A stretch of DNA of 64,000 bases from Leptospira limi (GTDB lineage Bacteria > Spirochaetota > Leptospiria > Leptospirales > Leptospiraceae), in NCBI RefSeq assembly GCF_026151395.1, contig NZ_JAMQPV010000001.1, positions 2,234,501-2,298,500 on the forward strand. Reading direction: 5' to 3'. Made by a program: the position numbers and the translations under genes. Below, in pieces: positions 52,374 to 61,538 of this stretch. The number at the start of each line of letters is the position of its first letter. Within the stretch, counting starts at the first letter, position 1. Below the pieces are notes generated by a model. The model saw nothing but the letters and a program-made list of their open reading frames with translations. It searched no databases and was not told where the DNA came from.

Positions 52374-52775
52374 TTATGCTTTGTACTCTCGTTTTACGAC
52401 GGTTTTGACACCACCTCGAACATTATAATCACCTATCACTTTGACATAAATGGGGTCCACAGCCTTCACAAAATCTTCCAAGATTTTATTCACCACATTT
52501 TCATGAAAAATGCCTACATTCCGGTAGGACATCATGTATTCTTTGAGGGATTTTAGTTCGGCACATTTTTCTCTGGGGATGTATTCGATGAAAATGGTTC
52601 CAAAATCCGGAAGTCCTGTTTTTGGGCAAACGGCCGTAAATTCGGGAATGGTAAATTCGATATTGTACTCTCGGCCAGCATAGACATTGGCAAACCACTC
52701 AATGGGAGGGGTGGTCCAAGACGGGATATGGTCCTGTTTGTCCTCGTAAGAAGATTCTGATTTTTTTTCCGACAT
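52374..52775 (-). CDS. queF: NADPH-dependent preQ0 reductase, short (type I) QueF
   Basis: 133 residues. It reduces 7-cyano-7-deazaguanine to preQ1 in queuosine synthesis. The catalytic Cys is in FTAVCPKTGLPDFG, followed by IEYIPREKCAELKSLKEYM and the QueF motif with MSYRNVGIFHENVVN. Its length matches the unimodular type I family. It is directly followed by the SemiSWEET gene with no gap, and divergent from guaA, whose start is 42 bp away. Confidence 0.94.
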   Translation of the reverse strand: MSEKKSESSYEDKQDHIPSWTTPPIEWFANVYAGREYNIEFTIPEFTAVCPKTGLPDFGTIFIEYIPREKCAELKSLKEYMMSYRNVGIFHENVVNKILEDFVKAVDPIYVKVIGDYNVRGGVKTVVKREYKA

Positions 52776-52817
52776 TTGTTTACCCCGACATTAACAAAAA
52801 TATTTTGGAACCATCCC

Positions 52818-54617
52818 ATGAAAAGTGATAAAAAAATCGCAGTCGTCGATTTCGGCGGCCAGTATGCTCACCTCATTGCTTCCCGTATTCGCAGACTCGG
52901 AGCTTATACAGAAATCCTTTCCAACGAAGAACCATTGTCTGTTTACGAATCCTATGCCGGGATCATTCTTTCTGGTGGACCCAGTAGTGTGTATGAGACA
53001 GGTGCACCCCAATTACCCTCTGGGTTTTTTAACACCTCTGTTCCAGTTTTAGGTATTTGTTATGGCCACCAACTTATGATGCGTGCCCTTGGAGGAGAGG
53101 TTGTTTCCGCCAACACAAAAGAATATGGACCTGCCATTCTAGAGATCGAAAATGCTAATTCAGAATTATCAAAATCATTATCGTTAAAAACAAAAGTATG
53201 GATGAGCCATGGAGATGAGGTGGTTCGGCTTCCAAATGATTTCCAAGTGATCGCACAATCGGATCACTGCCGTTATGCGTTTGTTTCCCATTCTTCCAAA
53301 AAACTGTATGGGATCCAATTCCACCCTGAGGTAACCCATTCAGAAGAAGGGGAAATTTTACTCAAAAACTTTGTAGAGTTATGTGGTGTTTCTGCTACAT
53401 GGAGTATATCGCAGTTCTTAGAAGAACAAATCCAAACCCTACAAAAAAAAGTCCCAGCTGGCAAAAATGTATTTTTACTCGTATCAGGAGGAGTGGATTC
53501 CTCTGTTGCCTATTTACTCCTTGCAAAAGCTCTTGGGAAAGACCGTGTCAAGGGACTCCTTGTCGATACAGGGTTTATGCGGAAAAACGAAGTAAAAGAT
53601 CTGATGGACAATTTGCACCAAGTGGGTTTTGACCTTACCATTTGGGATGAAAGTGAGGTGTTTTATAGTCACTTACAAAACGAATTTGAACCAGAGAAAA
53701 AAAGAAGGATCGTTGGAGATTTATTCTTAGAAGCACAAGGCAAAGCAACAAACTCTCTAGGACTTGACGCCGAACATTGGTTACTTGGTCAAGGGACGAT
53801 CTACCCAGATACCATCGAGTCTGGTGGAACCAAACATTCTCATAAAATCAAAACCCACCACAACCGTGTGCCCCAAATCGAAGCACTCATCCGTGAAGGA
53901 AAAATTGTAGAACCAATTGCGGACCTTTATAAAGACGAAGTCAGGGATTTGGGTAGAAAACTTGGGCTGCCAGAACGATGGATCGAACGCCACCCTTTCC
54001 CTGGGCCTGGCCTTGTGGTACGTATGATCGCAAGTCCGAAGACAAATCCTCCCCACATCGATTTTGGTGTCTGGAAGAATAAGTTTCCAAAAGCAGAGAT
54101 TCAAATTTTACCGATTCTATCTGTTGGTGTTCAGGGAGACCAAAGGAGTTATGCTCACTGTGCGGTGCTCAGTGATTTTACTTCCGATTGGATGGAACTC
54201 GACCAATTGTCTGTTGAAATCACCAATACCAAAAAAGAAATCAATCGTGTGGTATTTGCCCCAGGTATCACTCATTTTGATAAAGATTTCTTTTACACAA
54301 AACTTTCGTTAGACAAAGATCATGCAGATATTTTGCGAGAAGCAGATGCAATTGTAAACCAAATCCTTTATGAAGAATCGATCCATAATGAAATTTGGCA
54401 GATGCCAGTTGTGCTTGTTCCTGTTGGATTACGTGAAAATTCCTATGGAGTGGTTTTACGACCTGTTGAATCTACTGAAGCGATGACTGCCAATTTTTAC
54501 CAAATGAACCGAAACATTTTGTCTCAGATCACTAACAAATTGTTAAACCTTCCCAGTATCTCTCTTGTGATGTATGATCTTACCCACAAACCTCCAGGTA
54601 CCATTGAATGGGAATAG
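52818..54617 (+). CDS. guaA: GMP synthase (glutamine-hydrolysing), long eukaryote-like form
   Basis: 599 residues from ATG 52818 (MKSDKKIAVVDFGGQ). It converts XMP to GMP. The glutaminase domain has the Cys nucleophile in LGICYGHQ and His/Glu in FHPEVTHSEEG. The ATP pyrophosphatase domain has the PP-loop LVSGGVDSSVA. The C-terminal dimerisation domain ends MYDLTHKPPGTIEWE. At 599 residues it is about 75 longer than the E. coli enzyme, and the end region (LPILSVGVQGDQRSY) reads more like the eukaryotic GMPS, which carries an insertion here. Confidence 0.94.
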   Translation: MKSDKKIAVVDFGGQYAHLIASRIRRLGAYTEILSNEEPLSVYESYAGIILSGGPSSVYETGAPQLPSGFFNTSVPVLGICYGHQLMMRALGGEVVSANTKEYGPAILEIENANSELSKSLSLKTKVWMSHGDEVVRLPNDFQVIAQSDHCRYAFVSHSSKKLYGIQFHPEVTHSEEGEILLKNFVELCGVSATWSISQFLEEQIQTLQKKVPAGKNVFLLVSGGVDSSVAYLLLAKALGKDRVKGLLVDTGFMRKNEVKDLMDNLHQVGFDLTIWDESEVFYSHLQNEFEPEKKRRIVGDLFLEAQGKATNSLGLDAEHWLLGQGTIYPDTIESGGTKHSHKIKTHHNRVPQIEALIREGKIVEPIADLYKDEVRDLGRKLGLPERWIERHPFPGPGLVVRMIASPKTNPPHIDFGVWKNKFPKAEIQILPILSVGVQGDQRSYAHCAVLSDFTSDWMELDQLSVEITNTKKEINRVVFAPGITHFDKDFFYTKLSLDKDHADILREADAIVNQILYEESIHNEIWQMPVVLVPVGLRENSYGVVLRPVESTEAMTANFYQMNRNILSQITNKLLNLPSISLVMYDLTHKPPGTIEWE

Positions 54618-54681
54618 GAAGTTTGTCTTAAGATTTAGATTTGAGGTCATGTTTTAGAATAATGGAATCGTCCTATTTCCT

Positions 54682-55107
54682 TTAAGGGAGTAGGATCCAA
54701 AGGAGAGCCATTCCACCCATTGCGAGCTCAGGAAGGCGTTTGGAGAGAATACTCTCGTTTTCTTTTCCTTCTTTGGACGGTTCTTGGTTCCCTTCCGCAT
54801 TCGGTTCCGAAGATTTTTGTCCCTCTGAATTCCCTTTGGAGGCAAATAATCCTGAAAAGAATCCAGGTTTTTCTTCTTCCTTCGGTTGGTCCCAAACAAC
54901 AGGAAGTGTTGTGACTTCTACAGCATTTTTCTTGAACGCTTGTTTGGTGCCATCTTGCGATTCCACTAAAACATAATTAGCAGTTGGAGAAGAAGTTTTT
55001 ACATTTTCTAATACTTCTTTTGTCGTTTTTACTTTCACGGTATCTGCGAGGAGTGGGTGAAGGAAAAATAATAAAATTGTTACAAAAACAAATCTTTGGA
55101 GCTTCAT
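54682..55107 (-). CDS. Secreted/membrane protein of unknown function
   Basis: 141 residues. A signal peptide (about 1-21, ending at LLA) is followed by a small beta-rich segment, a Glu/Ser/Lys-rich spacer (about 80-118) and a short hydrophobic C-terminus (about 125-141) that could be a membrane anchor. I do not recognise the family. It stands alone between guaA and the tRNA genes. It may attach a small exported domain to the inner membrane. Confidence 0.65.
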   Translation of the reverse strand: MKLQRFVFVTILLFFLHPLLADTVKVKTTKEVLENVKTSSPTANYVLVESQDGTKQAFKKNAVEVTTLPVVWDQPKEEEKPGFFSGLFASKGNSEGQKSSEPNAEGNQEPSKEGKENESILSKRLPELAMGGMALLWILLP

Positions 55108-55240
55108 ATTTGCACTGCACCTTACAAAAATAGGGGGAGCAATTTGATTTTTGGAAGAAATGTTACAATCCGATGAAAAGTGAATTCAGTTTCCATTTGA
55201 CACCTAGGTCTCCTATTTTAGCCTATCCAAAGTCACGATT

Positions 55241-55311
<71 letters not shown>

Positions 55312-55326
55312 AGTCTTACAACAAAC

Positions 55327-55410
55327 GCCTGGATGGTGGAACTGGTAGACACACAGGACTTAAAATCCTGTGGGAGTAATCCCGTGCGGGTTCGATTCCC
55401 GCTCCAGGTA
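55327..55410 (+). tRNA. tRNA-Leu (anticodon TAA)
   Basis: 84 nt, with the long variable arm of Leu tRNAs. The acceptor GCCTGGA pairs with TCCAGGT (first pair G-U), and the discriminator is A. Anticodon loop ACTTAAAAT gives TAA. The T-arm contains GGTTCGATTCC. The 3' CCA is not encoded. Confidence 0.95.
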
Positions 55411-55431
55411 TGATTCGAACGACTACGAGCG

Positions 55432-55480
55432 AAAAAAATGGTAACGAACCCGCATAGGGAGCGTGAAGCCATTTTTCTTT
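55432..55480 (+). terminator. Probable intrinsic terminator after tRNA-Leu
   Basis: AAAAATGG (55434-55441) pairs with CCATTTTT (55469-55476), with an internal CCC-GCATA-GGG hairpin, and T-rich sequence follows. It fits a terminator ending the tRNA-Cys/tRNA-Leu transcript. Confidence 0.6.
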
Positions 55481-55567
55481 AGGACAGGAAGTTCGAAGTC
55501 GCGAGTCGGACGGGCTGAGGTCGAAAGGCCAGGAGGGCCGAAATTTGATGCCATTCCCGCGGACGCA
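55481..55567. other. GC-rich tract of unknown function after the tRNA pair
   Basis: About 86 bp with roughly 62% G+C by hand count, against about 38-40% in the surroundings. It contains GGTC-GAAA-GGCC, a possible GNRA-tetraloop hairpin, and GGCC-AGGAG-GGCC. Open frames through it on the minus strand run into tRNA sequence and are not believable. It may be a structured RNA, a repeat or an integration remnant. Confidence 0.5.
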
Positions 55568-55670
55568 AAAAATCAAACAAACAATCATTCCCCCTTTCTC
55601 CGACTTGTTTATCTTGCCTTAGATTCATTTTGAATCCTTTTCTTTCTAATTACAGGACCTGAAAAAAAAC

Positions 55671-55699
55671 TTGAATTATGGTTATACCCCGGTCATACT
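55671..55699 (+). promoter_or_regulatory. Putative promoter and operator of the toxin-antitoxin pair
   Basis: TTGAAT (-35 like) and CATACT (-10 like) are separated by 17 nt; each matches four of six consensus bases. The -10 ends 6 nt before the antitoxin ATG, so the transcript could be leaderless. Direct repeats GGTTATAC (55680) and GGTCATAC (55691) have an 11-bp period, one helical turn, as expected of an operator bound by the antitoxin. Confidence 0.4.
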
Positions 55700-55705
55700 T
55701 AAGAT

Positions 55706-55954
55706 ATGAAGACGGCTATTTCGATACCAGATGATCTTTTCGTAACTGCTGAAAATACTGCAAAAAAACTTGGAATTCCTAGAAGTCAATTATTTGCAAA
55801 AGCTCTGGAAGAATTCATCCAGAATCATTCAAAAGAGAAGATTACAGAGAAATTGAATGAAGTGTATTCAAATGATACAACTAAAAAGGATAATTCCCTT
55901 TCTGATGTGTCTGTTGCAATTCTGAGAAATAGTCTAAAAAATGAATCGTGGTGA
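55706..55954 (+). CDS. Antitoxin, MazE/ribbon-helix-helix type
   Basis: 82 residues. The N-terminus MKTAISIPDDLFVTAENTAK is a ribbon-helix-helix DNA-binding start, followed by LGIPRSQLFAKALEEFIQ (helices). The charged, likely disordered C-terminus (about 45-82) would wrap the toxin. It overlaps the toxin gene by 14 bp, the usual linked arrangement. Antitoxins of this kind repress their own promoter and neutralise the toxin. Confidence 0.9.
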   Translation: MKTAISIPDDLFVTAENTAKKLGIPRSQLFAKALEEFIQNHSKEKITEKLNEVYSNDTTKKDNSLSDVSVAILRNSLKNESW

Positions 55955-56285
55955 GATTTGGTGGGTCGATCTTGGGATTCCTTTTGGAAGTGAACCTGGA
56001 TTCAAAAGACCTGTTTTCATCATCCAAAATGATTCCTTCAATGAAAGTAATATTAATTCAATTATTGTCGTACCTTTGACAACTAATATGCATTTAGCAA
56101 AGGCGCCTGGGAATGTGATGCTGACTCGTAAAGAGACAAACCTTTCTAAAGATTCAGTTGTGAATATTTCTCAAATAGTGTCTCTTGATCGAGAAAGATT
56201 CATTAGTAGGGCATCGGAATTAAAATCAAAGAGTATCAATAAAATTGAAGAGGGAATTAAATTAGTTCTTTCTTTAAGTTCATAA
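55941..56285 (+). CDS. MazF/PemK-family endoribonuclease toxin
   Basis: 114 residues. The CcdB/PemK fold begins MNRGEIWWVDLGIPFGSEPG, with FKRPVFIIQND (including the conserved Arg), IIVVPLTTN (the Thr of the active site) and VVNISQIVSLDRERF, all typical of MazF. MazF toxins cut RNA at short sequences. All the conserved residues looked for appear intact. It is the distal gene of the toxin-antitoxin pair and is followed by about 400 bp without a gene. Confidence 0.92.
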   Translation: MNRGEIWWVDLGIPFGSEPGFKRPVFIIQNDSFNESNINSIIVVPLTTNMHLAKAPGNVMLTRKETNLSKDSVVNISQIVSLDRERFISRASELKSKSINKIEEGIKLVLSLSS

Positions 56286-56681
56286 AGTGATCGATGAAAT
56301 TTCAGAAAAAAATGATCCATTCTGTTTTATTAGTAAAATTAATAACGATTCATTTAACATAGGGATTCATCTCATGTAGGATATTGTTTAAAAATGATAT
56401 AATTGACGAACCAGAAAAATTCCAATATTAAAGATAAAAAATATTAGAAGGATGGTGACTTTTGGCCCGAAAGCGTTAATGTTGGTGATTGTTATTGGGC
56501 ACAGAGCAGAGATAGAAAAAAATATCGACAAAGAGAACAGATTGAATGTCGTTATTGGGGTCCAGTTCCGGTGTATTAGATTATTTTCATTGCAATTTCT
56601 AGATTATCGTTGCAAACTCGAGTGTCTTCCCAGGTAAAAATGAATCAGCTAGGTGCTGTTTCCAACCAACAGAATATTCCT
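56286..56681. other. Intergenic region after the toxin gene
   Basis: 396 bp, AT-rich. I see no convincing gene, tRNA or terminator. A 61-codon frame at 56452-56637 lacks recognisable motifs and may be chance or a relic. Confidence 0.6.
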
Positions 56682-58601
56682 CTACTCACAATTCCCAGAA
56701 ATTTCAATCCTCGGTAAATAAGGTTCTTTTCCCTCCCACTCATACCAAAATCCAAAATCAACAAACTCTGGTGCTTCTTGTAGCATATCACTTGGATCTA
56801 TGGAGACCAGATGATCTTTTCCTGTGATCGGTAGTGAGATGGTTTTGAGAACGCGTTCACCATGAACTTTATATTCTTTGTCTTGGTCAAAACTCTCTCG
56901 TTTTCGAATTTCGACTCGAATGGAATTGGGTAAATGTTTTTCAAATTCCTTGTCCCAAAGAATTTTCACTTGGATTGGTTTTTTCCTGATGACGGGTTTG
57001 GTTCTTAAATTCACTTCTTTGTCCAAACAGCCTGAAAGTTTGAAATACCATTCTTTGGGATTGCCTGGTAAGGGAATTGGAAATTCTGCACCAATTGACT
57101 TTTGTGAGAATGGACTTGGAAAGTTATCTTTGCTCCTTGTTCGGTGAATGACCAAATCCTTATCTTCCGTTTGGCTCCATAGATAGGTGACAGTCAAAGA
57201 GGAAAAAAGCCAAAGCAAAATCATTCCGAAGGAAACGGGAATGTAATTTCGATTTTGAAAAACAGTTGTAGAACGTTTCCCAAGTTGATCCTTTATTGTG
57301 GAATGTAAATCCAATTTGTTTTTTCTCAATTGTGGGAGGATCGACAATAAACCCATAAAAGGTAATAATACTTCATCATCTAACAAATAACACTGAAAAC
57401 TTCCCGCAATGAGTACTACAAAAATTCCGATCGAAAATAGAAATTGCTTTCGAGTGGATTCAATATGTTTACAAATCCCCCACAAAAAACTCATAAAGAA
57501 AATAAAGGCGAAACTTCCTCCGAGAAGGATGTCATGCAAAAAATCAAAATGAGCATGTGATTTAGGAGTAATGAATAAATCGTAGTAGAGTTCTGGAAAT
57601 TGATCGATGATGGGAATAGCTGAATCAATAAAACGTTCGCCGTAGTTCCCGGCACCAATTCCAAAAAGATAATTTTCTCGTATCAAAATGAAATTGATTT
57701 TATGGATCCAAATTCTTTGGTTCTCTAGCGAACGTTTGGTGAAGATGTCATCGATGGCCCTTTGGAAAATCCAATTGGTATGATAAAAGATGATAAGCAT
57801 TGTCAGAATCAAAAATATTCCAAATACGAGCCAAGGTAGGATTTTTTTTAACGAAGGTTTTCTATTCTGGTAGAGAAGGATGGAACTAACCAAAAAACCA
57901 ATCCAAATCGACCGGCTTTGGTTTAAAAATAGAAGAAAAAAACCTAACAAAGAGAAACTAAAAAATACCAAAGAAACTTTCCAAAAATGGATTCGGATTT
58001 GTTTCTTTTGGAAGAGTACAAATGTTTTTTCCCACAACGAAGGAAGGTATAAAGCAAGTAGTCCGCCATAGGTTAAATGAGTACTCTGGAAACCGATTGG
58101 CAAATAAATCGAAATTCCATTTAGATTTGCGAGTAAATGGGGAAGTCGTTTTCCCTCGATATAACGAAAACCATCCATAACATAGGGAGCAAGTCTGTAA
58201 TGGAAAAATAAAGAAACAAGTCCTGAAAGGATTAGGAAAATCGATCCCAAAAGAACTGCTTTTTGTAATTTTTTTTTCTGTAAGTTTGTAAGAGATGTTT
58301 CGTGGAGGAGTAAAAAAGCCATCCATAGATCACCAAATTCAGTTTTTACGATGTCCTTTTTCCAATGGATCTGTTGGTATTCGATAAGAGGAAAAATTAA
58401 AAAACTAATGTAGAGTCCGATCCAAAAAAGAAGTGCATTTGGGAATTTGGGTAGTTCTTTGTTTTTGATTTGGTGTAGGAATAAAAAGAATAGGGATAGG
58501 CTTGCGAAGATTTGGCTTAGGCTAATGGAAAATGGGGAGAAAGCCAAAAAAAGCCAGAGAAAAACAAAGGATACCGTATGAAATGTTTCTTTCCCAATCA
58601 T
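56682..58601 (-). CDS. O-antigen ligase/polymerase-like membrane protein
   Basis: 639 residues with about ten to twelve hydrophobic membrane segments in the first 450 residues and a soluble C-terminal domain. The Wzy/WaaL family pattern is visible: an extended periplasmic loop with IGAGNYGERFID, preceded by NQSRSIWIGFLVS. Such proteins polymerise or attach polysaccharide to lipid A-core or other carriers. The C-terminal 170 residues (about 470-639) form a beta-rich soluble domain uncommon in the family. It is divergent from the glycosyltransferase gene (30 bp), consistent with a surface-polysaccharide region. Confidence 0.8.
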   Translation of the reverse strand: MIGKETFHTVSFVFLWLFLAFSPFSISLSQIFASLSLFFLFLHQIKNKELPKFPNALLFWIGLYISFLIFPLIEYQQIHWKKDIVKTEFGDLWMAFLLLHETSLTNLQKKKLQKAVLLGSIFLILSGLVSLFFHYRLAPYVMDGFRYIEGKRLPHLLANLNGISIYLPIGFQSTHLTYGGLLALYLPSLWEKTFVLFQKKQIRIHFWKVSLVFFSFSLLGFFLLFLNQSRSIWIGFLVSSILLYQNRKPSLKKILPWLVFGIFLILTMLIIFYHTNWIFQRAIDDIFTKRSLENQRIWIHKINFILIRENYLFGIGAGNYGERFIDSAIPIIDQFPELYYDLFITPKSHAHFDFLHDILLGGSFAFIFFMSFLWGICKHIESTRKQFLFSIGIFVVLIAGSFQCYLLDDEVLLPFMGLLSILPQLRKNKLDLHSTIKDQLGKRSTTVFQNRNYIPVSFGMILLWLFSSLTVTYLWSQTEDKDLVIHRTRSKDNFPSPFSQKSIGAEFPIPLPGNPKEWYFKLSGCLDKEVNLRTKPVIRKKPIQVKILWDKEFEKHLPNSIRVEIRKRESFDQDKEYKVHGERVLKTISLPITGKDHLVSIDPSDMLQEAPEFVDFGFWYEWEGKEPYLPRIEISGNCE

Positions 58602-58631
58602 ATTTGGTTCTAAGAATAGGTTTTAACTCCT

Positions 58632-59453
58632 ATGGATGGCAAGAGAAAAAGAAAATTGTCGGTGGCAATCATCACCTTCAACGAAGAAAAAAACATCGGT
58701 GATTGTATTCGATCCGTAATTACCTTTGCAGACGAAATCATCGTACTTGATTCATTAAGCACAGACAAAACAAAAGAAATCGCAACATCATTCCCCACCG
58801 TTCGATTTTTCGAAGCTCCCTTTCCTGGTCATGTGGAACAAAAAAACAAAGCCATTTCCTATTGTCAAAATGATTGGATCCTATCTTTAGATGCAGATGA
58901 AAGAGCAAACGAAACACTCCAAAAATCAATCATCACCTTCCTTGAAGCAGAGGAAATCAATTGTGAAGGATTTAAAATCGCAAGACTTACGTTCCATTTA
59001 GGCAAGTGGATCCGTTACAGTGGTTGGTATCCCCAACGCCGGTACCGATTGTTTCAGAAAGAAAGTGCAAGTTGGGTCGGTGAAAACCCTCACGACTATT
59101 TAGAATTAAAAATGGGATCTCGGGGAAAGGTAATGAAAGGTGATATCTTACATTATAGTTTTACCGATTTTAGCCACCAAATTAATACGATCAATCAATT
59201 CTCAAGTATTGTTGCTTATACTCGTTATGCGAAAGGAGAAAAGTTTTCTCTTCTAAAAACAATTTTTAAACCCTTTGGAAAATTCCTTGAAATTTATGTT
59301 TTTAAATTTGGTTTTTTAGATGGAATCCCTGGACTTTGGATTGCCCTTGCATCTTCATTTTCGACCTTCCTGAAATATGCGAAATTATATGAACTGGACA
59401 AATTGAAGTTGGAACGACCTTCCAATGTAAGAAAAGACTATGGCAAAAAATAG
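58632..59453 (+). CDS. Family 2 glycosyltransferase (WaaE/KdtX-like)
   Basis: 273 residues. It has the GT-A nucleotide-sugar domain with LSVAIITFNEEKNIGDCI, IVLDSLSTDKTKEIA, and the DxD-like SLDADERAN. QKNKAISYCQNDWILSLDAD is typical of the WaaE/KdtX group, which adds sugars to the lipopolysaccharide core. The C-terminal helix may attach it to the membrane. It overlaps the next gene by 14 nt and continues into gmhA, so this forms a lipopolysaccharide-related transcription unit. Confidence 0.9.
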   Translation: MDGKRKRKLSVAIITFNEEKNIGDCIRSVITFADEIIVLDSLSTDKTKEIATSFPTVRFFEAPFPGHVEQKNKAISYCQNDWILSLDADERANETLQKSIITFLEAEEINCEGFKIARLTFHLGKWIRYSGWYPQRRYRLFQKESASWVGENPHDYLELKMGSRGKVMKGDILHYSFTDFSHQINTINQFSSIVAYTRYAKGEKFSLLKTIFKPFGKFLEIYVFKFGFLDGIPGLWIALASSFSTFLKYAKLYELDKLKLERPSNVRKDYGKK

Positions 59454-60213
59454 TTTACCAAAGAAAAGGGGAGTTTGGAAAAAATTCCTCTCCCTATTCC
59501 AATCAGACCAAAGTTCCAAGGGACAGGATTCTGAAAAACGGAAAAAAGAGCCAAAATCGTTTCTTATGGAATGGGTTACAGCAAACGAATCTTGGAAAAA
59601 GAAACTCCCCACAAAACAGGTAAGCTCAGGCCTTGTTACCGAAACAAAAAAGTTTCGCTTAACAAAAACAAATGAAAAACTATTTCGAATCGAAGGTGAG
59701 GATTATTCGATCATCTTAGTTACCGATAACCATTTGTATAAAAATAAGGATGGGAAATGGGCAGGTGTGTTATTTGTTGATGAGGGTGATTTGAACCAAA
59801 ATCTTACCAAAGAGATTGGAAAATTGGATGACTTTCTGAATCAATTTGCCATACCAAAAGCAGATCTATTTTTAGATACCGATGCTCCCAAAGATGATTG
59901 GCGGGTTGTTCTCAGTTGGGAAAGATTTTGGCAGGAACAATTGTTATTACAAATGTCTCCAAACTCTATGGCACTTGTTATGTTGGCCATTGGAGAGGAG
60001 TGTAAAGATTTTTTTGTTCAAATCGCAACAGAAAGGCAAAAACGCCTCGTAAGGGATGAATTGTTTTATTTGAATTTAGGAGTTAGTAGCCAAAACAACC
60101 CACATTCCAAAACAAAAAATCTTTATGGTTTTGGTTCTGCATTAAAAGAATTTGGTAATAAAATCAATCTGATACAAGAAAGAAGAGAAAAGGAAATAGA
60201 ACATGGAGCATAG
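59440..60213 (+). CDS. Unrecognised soluble protein between the glycosyltransferase and gmhA
   Basis: 257 residues with no signal peptide or membrane helix. A basic, Lys-rich N-terminus (about 1-60) precedes a mixed alpha/beta region. The segment [20 protein letters not shown] has a faint FliG/MgtE-like look, but I would not assign a family. It overlaps the glycosyltransferase by 14 nt and gmhA by 11 nt, so translation is likely coupled. The tight position suggests a role tied to lipopolysaccharide assembly, though this is inference. Confidence 0.72.
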   Translation: MAKNSLPKKRGVWKKFLSLFQSDQSSKGQDSEKRKKEPKSFLMEWVTANESWKKKLPTKQVSSGLVTETKKFRLTKTNEKLFRIEGEDYSIILVTDNHLYKNKDGKWAGVLFVDEGDLNQNLTKEIGKLDDFLNQFAIPKADLFLDTDAPKDDWRVVLSWERFWQEQLLLQMSPNSMALVMLAIGEECKDFFVQIATERQKRLVRDELFYLNLGVSSQNNPHSKTKNLYGFGSALKEFGNKINLIQERREKEIEHGA

Positions 60214-60790
60214 TACAATCATCCAATCCCAAATTGAAGAATCCATACGAGTCAAAGAACAACTCCTTCCTTCTTTATTACCAAATATTTCCGCTTCAGG
60301 AAAACTGTTAGTGGACTCATTACGAAATGATGGAACTTTGTTTTTTTGTGGTAATGGTGGATCTAGTTGTGATGCATCTCATATTGCAGCTGAATTGGTT
60401 GTACGTTACAAATCAGGGAATGAAAGGAAAGCAATTCCTGCCATTGCTCTGAACAGTGACCAAGCAGTGTTAACAGCTTGTTCCAATGATTATGGATATG
60501 AATTTTTGTTCCAAAGACAAATCCAGGCGTTTGGAAAACCGAAAGATGTATTTGTTGGCTTAACAACTTCTGGAAATTCGCAAAACATCATTTTGGCGGT
60601 AGAAGAAGCCAAAAAAATTGGAATGAAAGTTGTATTACTCCTTGGTGGAGACGGTGGAAAGCTAAAAGGAAAAGCAGATGTGGAAATGATTGTTCCTTCT
60701 AAAGTTACTGCAAGGATTCAAGAATCTCACATTCTCATTGGGCATATACTTTGTAGTATCATAGAGAAGGAATTGTTTGGACTCGACTAA
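60203..60790 (+). CDS. gmhA: Phosphoheptose isomerase (SIS-domain)
   Basis: 195 residues. It converts sedoheptulose 7-phosphate to heptose 7-phosphate, the first step in ADP-heptose synthesis for the lipopolysaccharide core. The SIS-domain phosphate loop is [20 protein letters not shown], followed by [15 protein letters not shown] and [10 protein letters not shown], with [16 protein letters not shown] at the C-terminus. Overlaps both neighbours, supporting the polysaccharide unit. Confidence 0.94.
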   Translation: MEHSTIIQSQIEESIRVKEQLLPSLLPNISASGKLLVDSLRNDGTLFFCGNGGSSCDASHIAAELVVRYKSGNERKAIPAIALNSDQAVLTACSNDYGYEFLFQRQIQAFGKPKDVFVGLTTSGNSQNIILAVEEAKKIGMKVVLLLGGDGGKLKGKADVEMIVPSKVTARIQESHILIGHILCSIIEKELFGLD

Positions 60791-61538
60791 TATTCCTGTC
60801 ATCCAAATTCAAAATGCCTCGTTAATCACTAAAGAAGGCCATTCCATTTGGAAATCCATTGGAATGGAAATCAAAGCCGGAACCATCCATGGAATTATCG
60901 GCGAATCTGGATCTGGAAAATCGACTCTTGCACTAGCTTTATTTTCCATTTTACCAGACGACTGCAAAATCAGTTATGATTTATTTTCTGTGTTAGGTTG
61001 TGACGTTTTTTCAAATGAATTTCCTGAGAAAAAAAATGTTTTCCTCGTCCCTCAGAATCCCAATTTAGCCTTCCATCCCTATCGAACCATTGGGAGCCAA
61101 GTTTTAGATTTTCTGAAACTTTCTAAGTTAACCCATGTCACGGAAGAAATGGTTCTATCCTATTTTGATCAATTATCCATCCCACGTGGGCATTGGAAAC
61201 GGGTTGCCAAAAACCTTTCAGGTGGTGAAAAACAAAGGATCTTACTTACGTTAGCATTCCTTCGATATCCAAAAATTCTTGTTTTAGATGAGCCAACAAC
61301 GGGGCTTGATGCGTTTTCTGAAAAAATTGTATTGGAAACAGTCCAAAACTTTGCAAAATCAGGGATGACAGTTGTTTTTATTACACATGAACTTCGGATC
61401 ATCGAAAGTCTAGCATCCCAAGTTACGATAATGAAAGAAGGGGAAGTAATGGAAACGCTTCTCATAAACAACCACCAATTGGAGCCAAATTCGGAATATG
61501 GGAAACAACTCAAGGAAGCATCTGTTTTATTTCAATAG
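60777..61538 (+). CDS. Orphan ABC transporter ATP-binding protein
   Basis: 253 residues from TTG 60777, with AAGGA 5 nt upstream. Walker A is GESGSGKST (42-50), the ABC signature LSGGEKQR is near 148, and Walker B is [12 protein letters not shown] near 171, with the switch His in VVFITHELR. Sequence style resembles the Opp/Dpp ATPases. No permease or binding protein is adjacent. It overlaps gmhA by 14 nt and the FHA gene by 41 nt. The transported substrate is unknown, or it could be a non-transport ABC protein. Confidence 0.88.
   Translation: MDSTNIPVIQIQNASLITKEGHSIWKSIGMEIKAGTIHGIIGESGSGKSTLALALFSILPDDCKISYDLFSVLGCDVFSNEFPEKKNVFLVPQNPNLAFHPYRTIGSQVLDFLKLSKLTHVTEEMVLSYFDQLSIPRGHWKRVAKNLSGGEKQRILLTLAFLRYPKILVLDEPTTGLDAFSEKIVLETVQNFAKSGMTVVFITHELRIIESLASQVTIMKEGEVMETLLINNHQLEPNSEYGKQLKEASVLFQ

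Noticed and set aside
56452..56637. A 61-codon plus-strand frame after the toxin gene.
   Set aside because: It has no motif, no clear ribosome site, and lies in AT-rich intergenic DNA. I left it as intergenic.
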